Shown here in pieces: positions 18,571-26,616 of a stretch of DNA of 64,000 nucleotides (positions within the stretch are counted from its first letter, which is position 1; every line of letters begins with the position of its first letter). The position numbers and the translations under genes are program-made. The stretch lies in the NCBI RefSeq assembly GCF_037203605.1, contig NZ_JBBDHC010000014.1, positions 26,450 to 90,449 on the forward strand. The letters are read 5' to 3'. The stretch comes from Denitratimonas tolerans (GTDB taxonomy: Bacteria > Pseudomonadota > Gammaproteobacteria > Xanthomonadales > Xanthomonadaceae). A model generated the notes under the pieces. It saw only the letters and a program-made list of their open reading frames with translations, made no database searches and was not told the DNA's origin.

Positions 18571-18674
18571 GGAAACTCCGGGGAAAGGTCGGGGGCTCGC
18601 GGGGCGAGCCTTGCCCTGTCGGTGCGGAACAGCGGACAGGGTCCATCAACGCCTCAAGAGGCGTGCAGCGACAC

Positions 18675-19100
18675 TTAGCCGATCGGAGGTCGGAACAGAT
18701 TGGTCAGGGCAGCGGACGCGTGCAGCGACAGGAAGGGCTCGGCGGTTTGCCGATACAGGACGGAGACGTTGCCGAGTGTTGAACCGACGAGTGCCGCAAA
18801 ACAATGGTGCATGCACGCACAGCAACTGTCCGTCTCACAGCAGTCGTCCCACGGCGATACCGCTCCGGCCTCGTCAGTGGCCTGGGGGTGATGGTGATCA
18901 TCGGCTACCGGAGCAGCCGCCGCGGCCTCGTGGCAGGCAGCCATGGCCTCGGCTGCTGTCGGCGCCGCGGTCACGTAGGTGACGTGACCCGCGAAGTCGC
19001 GCAGGTGCTCCATGTGCATGGACGCGCCAGCGATGCCCGGACCGTTCGCCAGCAAGGCAACGATCAGGAACAGACGCATCAGGAGCGCGCGGAAAGTCAT
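18675..19100 (-). CDS. copL: CopL-family metal-binding regulatory protein
   Basis: A 141-residue protein directly upstream of the oxidase gene. The hydrophobic N-terminus 'MTFRALLMRLFLIVALL' is followed by 'CHEAAAAAPVADDHHHP' and a Cys cluster 'WDDCCETDSCCACMHHC', then 'LHASAALTNLFRPPIG'. This matches CopL, which in Xanthomonas is required for copper-inducible expression of copAB. Whether it acts as a protein or as a translated leader is not settled. The start at 19100 is preferred; an internal Met at 19079 is possible, and the 18 residues upstream of 19100 are unlikely. Confidence 0.85.
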   Translation of the reverse strand: MTFRALLMRLFLIVALLANGPGIAGASMHMEHLRDFAGHVTYVTAAPTAAEAMAACHEAAAAAPVADDHHHPQATDEAGAVSPWDDCCETDSCCACMHHCFAALVGSTLGNVSVLYRQTAEPFLSLHASAALTNLFRPPIG

Positions 19101-19119
19101 GCGCCTTAGTATACGTGCG

Positions 19120-19149
19120 GATATAAACTCCGGATGAATACAGTGACAA
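19120..19149 (-). promoter_or_regulatory. Promoter of the copL-copA-copB operon
   Basis: On the minus strand TTGTCA (19144-19149) is followed after 18 bp by TATATC (19120-19125). A second possible -10, TATACT (19108-19113), lies only 8 nt before the copL start and would give an almost leaderless message. No MerR-type long spacer is seen, consistent with CopL-dependent rather than CueR-dependent control. Confidence 0.5.
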
Positions 19150-19215
19150 CGCACGGGGGATCGAGCCGCGGGTCTTCGTCGCCTGCCTGACCCAACGTCG
19201 CCTCCCGCTTTTCGG

Positions 19216-20144
19216 CTACAGGGCCATGTCTTCGTAGCTGCGGGGATCGGAGACCGGTTCCAGGTGCCCGGTCACGCGCATGGCGGGAAACTCCGCCACG
19301 ATCTTCTCCACCAGGTCTTCCATGGCGTCATGCCCGCGCAGCACCGTCCAGTCGCCGGGCACCAGCATGTGCATCTCCATGAACTGGCGGGCCCCGGACT
19401 CGCGCGTGCGCACGGCGTGGAATTCGATCCGGCCCGGTTCGGCGTGCGCGTCCAGGATGGCCTGGATCCGGGCGTTGTCCTCGGGGGACAGGGTCGCGTC
19501 CATCAGGCCGGAGGCGGATTCGGACATCAGCCGGTAGCCGACAACCAGGATGTTCACGCCCACCAGGATCGCGATCACCGGATCCAGCCAGTTCCAGCCT
19601 GTCAGCCACGCCAACCCCAGGCCCACCACGACCCCGACCGAGGTGTACACGTCGGCCATCAGGTGCTTGCCGTCGGCGCGCAGGGTGATGGAGCGGTGGC
19701 GCGTGCCGACCTTGATCAGGATCCGCCCGACGATGCCGTTGAGGACGGCGGCCATGATCGAAACGGCGAGGCCGATGCCGAGCGATCCCAGCGGCGGGGG
19801 GTTGAGCAGGCGATCGATGCCCAGGTAGATGATCGAGGCCGCGGAGACGAAGATCATGATCCCTTCAGCGCGGCGGAGAAATACTCCGCCTTGCTGTGGC
19901 CGAAGTGGTGGTCGTCGTCGGCCGGCCGGGCGGCGATGGTCAGCGAGACCAGGGCGACGATGGCGGCCACCAGGTTGACCATCGATTCGGCGGCGTCCGA
20001 CAGCAGGCCCACCGAGCCGGTGATCGCCCAGGCGCTGCCCTTGAGCAGCACCGTCAGCACCGCGGTCACGATGGCCAGCCAGGCGTATTTCCTCAGGTCC
20101 GGCGTGGCTTCGGCCGTTCTGTCGCGGGGTTTCATGGCGACCAT
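19216..20144 (-). pseudogene. CDF-family cation efflux transporter split by a frameshift
   Basis: Two consecutive frames make one cation diffusion facilitator (FieF/CzcD-like). The first part ('MVAMKPRDRT' at 20144 to 'FGHSKAEYFSAALKGS', stop 19854-19856) holds TM1-TM2 with the metal motif 'LLSDAAESMVN'. The second part (from ATG 19857, 'MIFVSAASIIYLGIDRLL') holds TM3-TM6 with 'HLMADVYTSVGV' and the cytoplasmic domain ('RIEFHAVRTRESG'). Family members read '...SAALEG-MIFV...', so one base is missing near 19866-19870. The stop and the internal ATG overlap as ATGA, so reinitiation could still make two halves. A sequencing error cannot be excluded. Confidence 0.8.
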
Positions 20145-20746
20145 TGTCTGCTGTGCGCGCGGGTCCGGCCAGCCGAAGCCTGTCGCCTCACGATCACCAG
20201 GGTCGCCCGGAATCTCCACGTGGCCCGTACGTACACGTTGTCATTGCGGCGCGCGCCGGGCGATTTCCTCGCGCGGCGGAGGATGCCCCCGTTGGTCATG
20301 GTCTACCACACCCACCGCATCCCGAGCAGTTCGTCGCTGACCTGAAATCGCTCAGCAACAGCTAGCCGTTGGGGCGCCGAGTAAACGATACCGGCGCCGT
20401 GATCGTAGGCCGCTTTGGCCGGAAGCGAACATCGATAGGGCAGGGGATTAGGGATGTTTATCGAGGGTAGGGGAGAGCGGCGTTCGACTGGAGGCGGAAA
20501 TCCGGATAAGAATTACGGACGATCGGCTAGCTGCGGTTCCGGTCAGTCGCTGATGCAGGCTCAAACCACGGTGACCGCCTTAAAGGGGTCGATGTAAAAA
20601 GTGACCGCGGAATGCACGCAAGCCGCATGCGCGACACACTCGCGCTGTTAGCTCGATGTAGCAATCCCGCAATCATATTTTGCAATGTCGCAGCAGCCCT
20701 GGGTTAACCTCGGCGAACCATCGAGAGTGCGAAAGGGGGGGGTGAG
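20145..20746. other. Non-coding boundary between metal island and defence genes
   Basis: No convincing gene in about 600 bases. It holds one copy of the 40-bp repeat (20441-20481), a pair of GTGACCGC direct repeats (20571-20578 and 20601-20608) around a segment that looks like the worn end of an IS21-type element, and a 10-bp GATCGGCTAG (20522-20531) that recurs after the helicase gene (23733-23742). The last 100 bases are less GC-rich and presumably hold the helicase promoter, but no strong boxes stand out. Confidence 0.5.
20441..20481 (+). repeat. Imperfect direct repeat, left copy, flanking the helicase gene
   Basis: The core ATTAGGGATGTTTATCGAGG and the following GGTAGGGGAGAGCGGC recur in the same orientation at 23862-23900, after the helicase gene, with about 85% identity over 40 bases by manual alignment. 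This may be a dispersed intergenic repeat or the scar of an insertion that delivered the helicase gene. Confidence 0.6.
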
Positions 20747-23713
20747 ATGGCGGACTTCTTCGCTCAGCACCGCGGGGCGCTAAATCTGGCTACGCAGGTC
20801 GCAACTCCGAACCGGGGGTTTCGAATCGGCCAGCTTGGGGCCATGTACGCCGTGCTGGCACACGAGTCGGTACATGACGACCCTGCCATTGTTTGCCTAC
20901 CGACTGGGTACGGCAAGACCTCTGTGATGATGGCGCTGCCTCTGCTGTTAGCCGCCAAGCGTGTCCTAGTAGTGGAACCTTCCAACGCGTTACGAAGACA
21001 AGTGTCCTCGCACTTCAGGGAACTCTCGACGCTTCGCCGCATCGGCGCGATCAGTGATGCTATTCCGAACCCGGAAGTACTCAGATTGGAGGGGCGCCCG
21101 GAAGACGTCGCTGCATGGGAGGCCCTTGTAGGGCAGGACGTGGTAGTGACGACTGCGGCAAGTGCATCTCCGGCGCTTGCTCCGGGAGCTCGCGAAGATC
21201 TATTCGACCTCATCATTTTCGACGAAGCACATCATGCTCCCGCAGATTCCTGGGCAGCTTTTTTAGCGCATTTCAAGAAAGCCCGTTTCGTGTTTCTCAC
21301 AGCAACGCCCTTCAGGCGAGATGGCCGCATTATTCCTGGGAAGCTGGTCTATCGATACCCGGTCACGCGCGCAGTGGAAGAAGGGGCCTTCCAGCCCGTA
21401 GCATTCTGTGCGGCGCCAGTCCTCAATCCGCTCAATGACGATGAGATCGACCTTTCTATCGCAAGGACCGCCATAGCCCAGCTCAACGCTGACAGGGACG
21501 CAGGCAAGGATCATCGCCTGTTCGTGCGCGCGGGCAGCATCAAGTCTGCGCGAGAGCTTGTCCCGATCTACCGAAGTTTAGGCGTTGAGGTTGAAGCCGT
21601 CGACAGCAAAGTCAGCAAACGAACTCAGGACGATTGCGAACGACGGCTGATTTCTGGTGAACTGCGCGGGATAGTCTGTGTGGACATGTTCGGCGAAGGC
21701 TACGACTTTCCTAAACTGAAAGTGGCAGCACTCCATTCGCCTCACCGCTCACTTGTTCCGACCATCCAGTTCATCGGGCGATTCGCGCGTAGTGACGCAA
21801 CTACGGGCAACGCAACCCTCATCGCACCGCTCGCTCGCGTCTCGGAGGCGCCAAGCTTACTGCTGAAGGAAGGCGTAGACCTCGCCAGCATGATTGACGA
21901 AGCGGCGCAGCGAGAGCTTGTCGGTAGCGTCGAGAGTCAGGCGGTTATTGAGCGACTTCATGTGAGCCGACTCGCGGAGTCTGACTACGAACGGGTATCA
22001 CCCCTGGCACTGGAGTTGTATGCCCACGTTCGGGTCTTCAGATGTGCCGAGACGCCGGACTTCTCGAAGATTGGCGACATGGTCGGAAAAGCCCTTCGCT
22101 CTGTAAAGCAGTGGCTGTCGACAGATGGCACAGTAAGTTTAGTTCTGACCGTCGACGAAGCCCCCCCGAACTGGGCGACCTCTGATGTACTCGTCAACGT
22201 CCGTCACGATGCGTTCCTGCTCATGTATTTCCCAGAGTCGCAGCTTTGCTACATCGGCTCGACGCGACGCACCGAGAAGATCTATCAAAGTCTGATGGGC
22301 AAAGTCTGCGGCAGTTTCCGTCTACTGAGCTACGAGGAGACCAGTCGGGCTCGCGCAGGGCTCGAAGGCGTCCGGTTTTACAACGTGGGTCTCAAGAACT
22401 CGACCTTCAACTCACAAAGCGAGACATATCGGATGCTCACAGGTCCGGCTGCCGAGCGCGCGGTAACTGTCGGCGACGGCCGTGCGTACGTGCAAGGACA
22501 CTTCTTCGGTAGTGGTGTAGCAGAGAATACAAAGGAAACCATTGGTGCGAGCAGTTCCTCCAAAATTTGGAGTAATCAGACTCTGACGGTATCTGAGTTT
22601 CTATCATGGGTCGCGCAGATCAACGCGAGGCTGGTCGGCAACGCTCCATTTGCTCAAACCCAATTTGACGTCGTCAAGTCTGCGACGACCCTGCGGCGGA
22701 TCCCGGACGTAGTCATAGCAGGGACATGGGCAAAGGCTGGGTTCAAGACCAACCCGCGCATTCGTTATCGAGCCGCGGGTGCCGCCCAGTTCGACTACAG
22801 TCGCTTGACAGACTGGGAACTGTGCGAGTTTTCGGCGCAGCCCGACAATGGCGTTTTGGATTTCAAGGTCAGTTTAGACCAGTTGTCGGTGCAGATGCGC
22901 TTTTCTCTAGGCCAGGGACGCATCGTGACGCAGCAAAGTAACGCCGTGGAAATTGAGGTGGAATCGGCGACGGAGTCGTGGATGCATCTGTCCGATTGGC
23001 TCGCCGAGCATCCGCCGGTCTTCTATGCTGCCGATAAGTCATCCTTCGAAGGGATGAACAAGATGTCAGCTCCACACCTGCAGGTCGCCGCCCTTTCGCA
23101 TGGTGACGCTGAGGTAATCGATTGGAACGGGTGCGACATCGAGGTCGAATTCGTGCCGAGCGACAGCTCTTCGAATGCCTCACAACTGCGGCGGCGATTG
23201 GCAGGCCAGACGACAGTTCAAGAGCACCTTGAGCGGCACTTGTTGCAGGTTCCTGGTCTCGCCGCTCTGTTCTACGACCACCGGTCGGGTGAAGCGGCCG
23301 ACTACATTGCGGTGACCGCATCCCCAGGAGGCGAGGTTGAGATTGCCTTGTATCACTGCAAAGGCGCTGGCGGGGCACCGTCTGGCGGGCGAGTGGGAGA
23401 TGTATACGAAGTGGCTGGCCAATTGGTGAAGTCGGTGTACTACTGCGATGCCGCAACCCTCTTGAGCCACATGGAGGACCGAATGCATGCTCGGCATAAG
23501 AGCCCTTCCAAGTTCATTTCTGGAGATATTAGTGACCTGAAGCAGCTTCTGCTATCGACGCCTTCAACGAAGCTGAGTTTCGCGGTGGTCGGCGTTCAAC
23601 CCGGGATCAGTCGGCAGCGAGTTGGCGCGCACTTGGCAGACCTGATGGTGTTCGGTCTTGACTATGCCAAGCGGGGTGGTGCCGTGAGGGCGTGCTGGCT
23701 AGTCAGCGAATAG
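20747..23713 (+). CDS. Large SF2 helicase with nuclease-like C-terminus (candidate phage defence)
   Basis: A 988-residue single-gene product. Helicase motifs: Walker A 'LPTGYGKTS' (51-59), DEAH box 'IIFDEAHH' (156-163), motif III 'LTATPFRRDG' (184-193) and motif VI 'QFIGRFARS' (341-349), the RecA1-RecA2 order of restriction-type SF2 enzymes. Residues about 400-800 match nothing I recognise. Near the C-terminus, Asp852 ('DYIAV'), Glu863/Glu865 and 'YHCK' (Lys872), then 'RVGDVYEVAGQLVKS', look like a PD-(D/E)xK-type nuclease core with His in place of the usual acidic residue before Lys. No methyltransferase is adjacent. RBS is the G-run with GTGAG before ATG 20747. Codon use is less GC-rich than its neighbours, suggesting transfer. 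Confidence 0.85.
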   Translation: MADFFAQHRGALNLATQVATPNRGFRIGQLGAMYAVLAHESVHDDPAIVCLPTGYGKTSVMMALPLLLAAKRVLVVEPSNALRRQVSSHFRELSTLRRIGAISDAIPNPEVLRLEGRPEDVAAWEALVGQDVVVTTAASASPALAPGAREDLFDLIIFDEAHHAPADSWAAFLAHFKKARFVFLTATPFRRDGRIIPGKLVYRYPVTRAVEEGAFQPVAFCAAPVLNPLNDDEIDLSIARTAIAQLNADRDAGKDHRLFVRAGSIKSARELVPIYRSLGVEVEAVDSKVSKRTQDDCERRLISGELRGIVCVDMFGEGYDFPKLKVAALHSPHRSLVPTIQFIGRFARSDATTGNATLIAPLARVSEAPSLLLKEGVDLASMIDEAAQRELVGSVESQAVIERLHVSRLAESDYERVSPLALELYAHVRVFRCAETPDFSKIGDMVGKALRSVKQWLSTDGTVSLVLTVDEAPPNWATSDVLVNVRHDAFLLMYFPESQLCYIGSTRRTEKIYQSLMGKVCGSFRLLSYEETSRARAGLEGVRFYNVGLKNSTFNSQSETYRMLTGPAAERAVTVGDGRAYVQGHFFGSGVAENTKETIGASSSSKIWSNQTLTVSEFLSWVAQINARLVGNAPFAQTQFDVVKSATTLRRIPDVVIAGTWAKAGFKTNPRIRYRAAGAAQFDYSRLTDWELCEFSAQPDNGVLDFKVSLDQLSVQMRFSLGQGRIVTQQSNAVEIEVESATESWMHLSDWLAEHPPVFYAADKSSFEGMNKMSAPHLQVAALSHGDAEVIDWNGCDIEVEFVPSDSSSNASQLRRRLAGQTTVQEHLERHLLQVPGLAALFYDHRSGEAADYIAVTASPGGEVEIALYHCKGAGGAPSGGRVGDVYEVAGQLVKSVYYCDAATLLSHMEDRMHARHKSPSKFISGDISDLKQLLLSTPSTKLSFAVVGVQPGISRQRVGAHLADLMVFGLDYAKRGGAVRACWLVSE

Positions 23714-24063
23714 CCAATCGCCGATACAAGAGGATCGGCTAGTTTCGACGGCCAGCCTGCTATTGGTCAGGGAGGTTCGCGCGTTGCAGTTCAGCCCGAA
23801 CAGATCACCCATCCCAATACACTGGCAAGCTTGTTGTTGGCGGAGAGGAGACGTCAGGGGACAGGATTAGGGAGATTTATCGGGGGTAGGGTAGGGCGGC
23901 TGCCGGCCCGGACCACGTGCGGATGCAACCCGCTGTAGGTGCCTGCGCAGGAATGGACGGCTGATCTCAAGTTCACTCGGGAGCGGTGACTTGAGTCAGC
24001 CCCGGCAGGCCCCAATACTCAGCTGATGCCGCAGGGGGCGGCACGACAGGAGGACAAAACGAC
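23714..24063. other. Intergenic segment after the helicase gene
   Basis: No gene is supported. It contains the 10-bp GATCGGCTAG also found before the helicase gene, and the right copy of the 40-bp repeat (23862-23900). An AGGAGG ribosome site lies just before the DUF2026 gene. A promoter for that gene should be between 23900 and 24050 but is not clear by eye. Confidence 0.5.
23862..23900 (+). repeat. Imperfect direct repeat, right copy
   Basis: ATTAGGGAGATTTATCGGGG then GTAGGGTAGGGCGGC, the same orientation and about 85% identical to 20441-20481. Together the copies bracket the helicase gene. The 'GGGGACAGGATTAGG' start resembles intergenic repeats linked to REP-associated transposases in related genomes, but no such transposase is present here. 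Confidence 0.6.
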
Positions 24064-24711
24064 ATGGCAAAGGACAAGGCGGCTTCGCCGAAGCTCCAGC
24101 TCACGCTGCCTGAGTACAACCGCATCTACGAAATCATCTATTCCGTGCTTGAAGGGAGGGCAAACACGCCATTCGCGTGCATGTTCTTCGCTGCTGCTGG
24201 GGCGCTGATCCTTAACAAACACTACAAGATTCCAGCTCGTGCAGTAGCAGGTGCTTTTCTACTTTGTGCTGATCCTGCGCCTTCGGTCATCAGCATTGCA
24301 AAGAACGAAGATGGCATGGTCACGTCTGATCGAGATGGGTTTCATATGTGGGTTCAGACCGAAACCCATGTGATTGACTTCATGGCACCGATCTTCAACG
24401 AGGCAATCAAGGGCAGGGGCTATCCCGGAACCGTGCCGCGCAAGATGTTTCAGCGTCCGTTGTCTTCGGAGGCGGAATCCATCGATGAACTGCACGCCCC
24501 CGGCAACTACTTCACGATGCCCAACATTGAGCTGACCGACGAACTTGTTGATTCACTATTTGATCAACCTGCAAACGTTGATCTTCTGAACGCAGTTGAT
24601 CGTTGGTTCAAGAAGTACCCAAAGAAGTTGGATGACCTGAGTCTGTTGAATGACCTTGGCGAAGTGCACAGGCTGACCTTGAGTGCACCCCGGATTTCGG
24701 GAGCTTGGTAA
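24064..24711 (+). CDS. DUF2026 protein with Cys-His-Asp triad
   Basis: A 215-residue cytoplasmic protein of the DUF2026 family. 'TPFACMFFAAAGALIL' (Cys39 at the start of a helix), 'GFHMWVQTETHVIDF' (His94 and Asp105) and the preceding strand 'PARAVAGAFLLC' give the Cys-helix, His-strand, Asp-strand order of papain/transglutaminase-like enzymes. It is therefore a candidate cysteine peptidase, transglutaminase or amidase. The substrate is unknown. It has an AGGAGG ribosome site and ends only 15 nt from the convergent DUF4209 gene. Position beside a defence-type helicase suggests an accessory or defence role, which is inference. Confidence 0.8.
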   Translation: MAKDKAASPKLQLTLPEYNRIYEIIYSVLEGRANTPFACMFFAAAGALILNKHYKIPARAVAGAFLLCADPAPSVISIAKNEDGMVTSDRDGFHMWVQTETHVIDFMAPIFNEAIKGRGYPGTVPRKMFQRPLSSEAESIDELHAPGNYFTMPNIELTDELVDSLFDQPANVDLLNAVDRWFKKYPKKLDDLSLLNDLGEVHRLTLSAPRISGAW

Positions 24712-24726
24712 GCCCATTAAGTCAGG

Positions 24727-26529
24727 TCAGCATTCAGGAGCATGAACTGCGGGATGCTTGTGCCACGGGAAAAGGATCATTCTCCACAGCGTCCACCATA
24801 GCGACATGATCCCTGCGTTCTGCAGTTCGCGATCCGTCATCAGCCCATGGCAGTACGCATTGCGCAGATTGAACCCTTCCGAGTCGGCCAGCAGGACGTG
24901 AAGCTCAAACACAAGGTTTTTGCCAAAGAATCGTTCGGCTTCAGGCATATCGAGCATTTCGCCCAGCGTCTTCTCGTGCTGCGTGCCATCTTCGTTCATG
25001 CCCGTTGTATGGGCTCCAATCCTTTTTAGTTGCGCGCGCACGAAAGGTTCTACCGCAGGGATCAGGTAGACCGACACCGCAAGCCAATCGTCGATGAAGC
25101 CCGAGAACAGACCTCTGGCTAGAGTCTCAACTTGGCCAGGTGGCGTGATGGGCGACGCCTCTACGATCTCCTTGACCGCGTGGAAGGATGGCTGATATTG
25201 GCTATGCAGGGTGTTTACGACATGCGACACCATGACTGACGATCGCATGGGAATGTCGATTTCGTGGGCGCTACTGATTGCGTGCAGACGAACCGACGCT
25301 GGGTCATTCAGATCGAGGGGTGGGCGCTGGGCAACAACCACGCCGTCCGCGTTGACGTGAGTGGTTGTGAACATGCTTGATAGCGGGTGTTCGGCATGCT
25401 GTTGCCGTACACGTTCCTCGATTTCTTCCAGATTCAACCACTGCCCCGCTCGATAGGTCGCTCGAAGTAGAGCGGAGAAGAAATCGGGTGCTGCGATCTG
25501 CTCGTCAATCCACTTTACCCATTCGCTGACATCGGTGTTCGCAGAAAAATGGCCGAAGTGGTCCAGGGAAGCCCGTTCGTAGGTAGCAAGTCGATCTCGC
25601 AGATCCTGGATACGGGATGGCGCCGCCTTGGCCTTGCGCAGGAGGCTTATGGCTTCGGTCATGTGCATTGGGGCGATCATTGGTTGCTGCTCTGCGGCAA
25701 GTTCTGCAGCGCGCGCCATGGCCTCACCCTGGGCCATGAGCGACGCGTTGGCCTCCTTCGATTTACCCAATCGTTGATTCAGTCGATAGGCCTGCGCATG
25801 CCATCGCGCCGCTTCCTGAGGATTGTCGGCGTCCAAGGCGGCAGCCTTGGCTTCAATCTGGGGGAGGATGGCTTCGCAGGCATGGCGATTACGGTTAATC
25901 GCTTCGTCACACAGACGAAAAGCCAAGCCGGGCCAGTTGTTCTCGATCGAGTGCGGGATTTCGTCGAGGATCACGGTCCAGTATCGCTCCCACAACGCGG
26001 GATCCTTTTTGGCATACACCCAGAGCAAGACCAGGCTGCGTTGCAGTTCGTCGAGTCCACGAATCGCGTGCTCCGTACCAAATACCGACCCGACGTAGTC
26101 CAGGTAGGCGTCAACAGCCAATCGCCCCAAGCGCCAATCGGGAGGGATGCGTCCATCGGCCGTTACCGAAAGGTCGGCAAATCTTGCCTTGAGCCAAGGA
26201 GTTGGGGCTTCATGGGCAGCGCGTGCCAGAAGGGCCACATCGTGCTGGCCGAGGTCCTCCATGGACATGCTCCGGCCTTCGCTGCTTTGAAATACTGGCC
26301 CAAAGGGTGCGTGAGACGGGTGCCGCAGGTGCATGGAGATAGCGCCACCCAAGACCTGCATGGCCTTGGATCGAAGAGGTTGACCTTCTTCTTCGAGTTC
26401 CCTGGCCCTCTGGTAGAACTTCGTCGTCAAGGACCAAGGGACGGAGCCGTCTCCTTCCTCACCGACCAAGGAGATCCAGTCGAGCGCAGCGTAGGTCTCA
26501 TCGTCGATAGCCTCCTCTAGTACGGGCAT
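24727..26529 (-). CDS. DUF4209 protein with HEPN-like RNase motif
   Basis: A 600-residue, mostly alpha-helical protein. The N-terminal two thirds have helical-repeat character ('NPQEAARWHAQAYRLNQRLG'). The C-terminal part matches DUF4209, with 'GFNLRNAYCHGLMTDREL' near residue 560. That contains R-N-A-Y-C-H, the Rx4H signature of HEPN ribonucleases used in toxins and abortive-infection systems. No signal peptide. It faces the DUF2026 gene tail to tail and lies between the helicase and the TnpS/TnpT module. The RNase activity is predicted only from the motif. Confidence 0.75.
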   Translation of the reverse strand: MPVLEEAIDDETYAALDWISLVGEEGDGSVPWSLTTKFYQRARELEEEGQPLRSKAMQVLGGAISMHLRHPSHAPFGPVFQSSEGRSMSMEDLGQHDVALLARAAHEAPTPWLKARFADLSVTADGRIPPDWRLGRLAVDAYLDYVGSVFGTEHAIRGLDELQRSLVLLWVYAKKDPALWERYWTVILDEIPHSIENNWPGLAFRLCDEAINRNRHACEAILPQIEAKAAALDADNPQEAARWHAQAYRLNQRLGKSKEANASLMAQGEAMARAAELAAEQQPMIAPMHMTEAISLLRKAKAAPSRIQDLRDRLATYERASLDHFGHFSANTDVSEWVKWIDEQIAAPDFFSALLRATYRAGQWLNLEEIEERVRQQHAEHPLSSMFTTTHVNADGVVVAQRPPLDLNDPASVRLHAISSAHEIDIPMRSSVMVSHVVNTLHSQYQPSFHAVKEIVEASPITPPGQVETLARGLFSGFIDDWLAVSVYLIPAVEPFVRAQLKRIGAHTTGMNEDGTQHEKTLGEMLDMPEAERFFGKNLVFELHVLLADSEGFNLRNAYCHGLMTDRELQNAGIMSLWWTLWRMILFPWHKHPAVHAPEC

Positions 26530-26616
26530 GCGCTTCTCCGATCTAACGGTGTTGGTCGATATGGGGGGGCACCACTTTAACGAAGAGCTGTTCCAGGATT
26601 TTGCCGCCGCCCCTCA

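Noticed and set aside
20560..20615. A complete IS21-family end
   Set aside because: The GTGACCGC pair and the GTAAAAAGTGACC word are suggestive, but no istA/istB remnant and no partner end were found, so it is mentioned only inside the intergenic entry.
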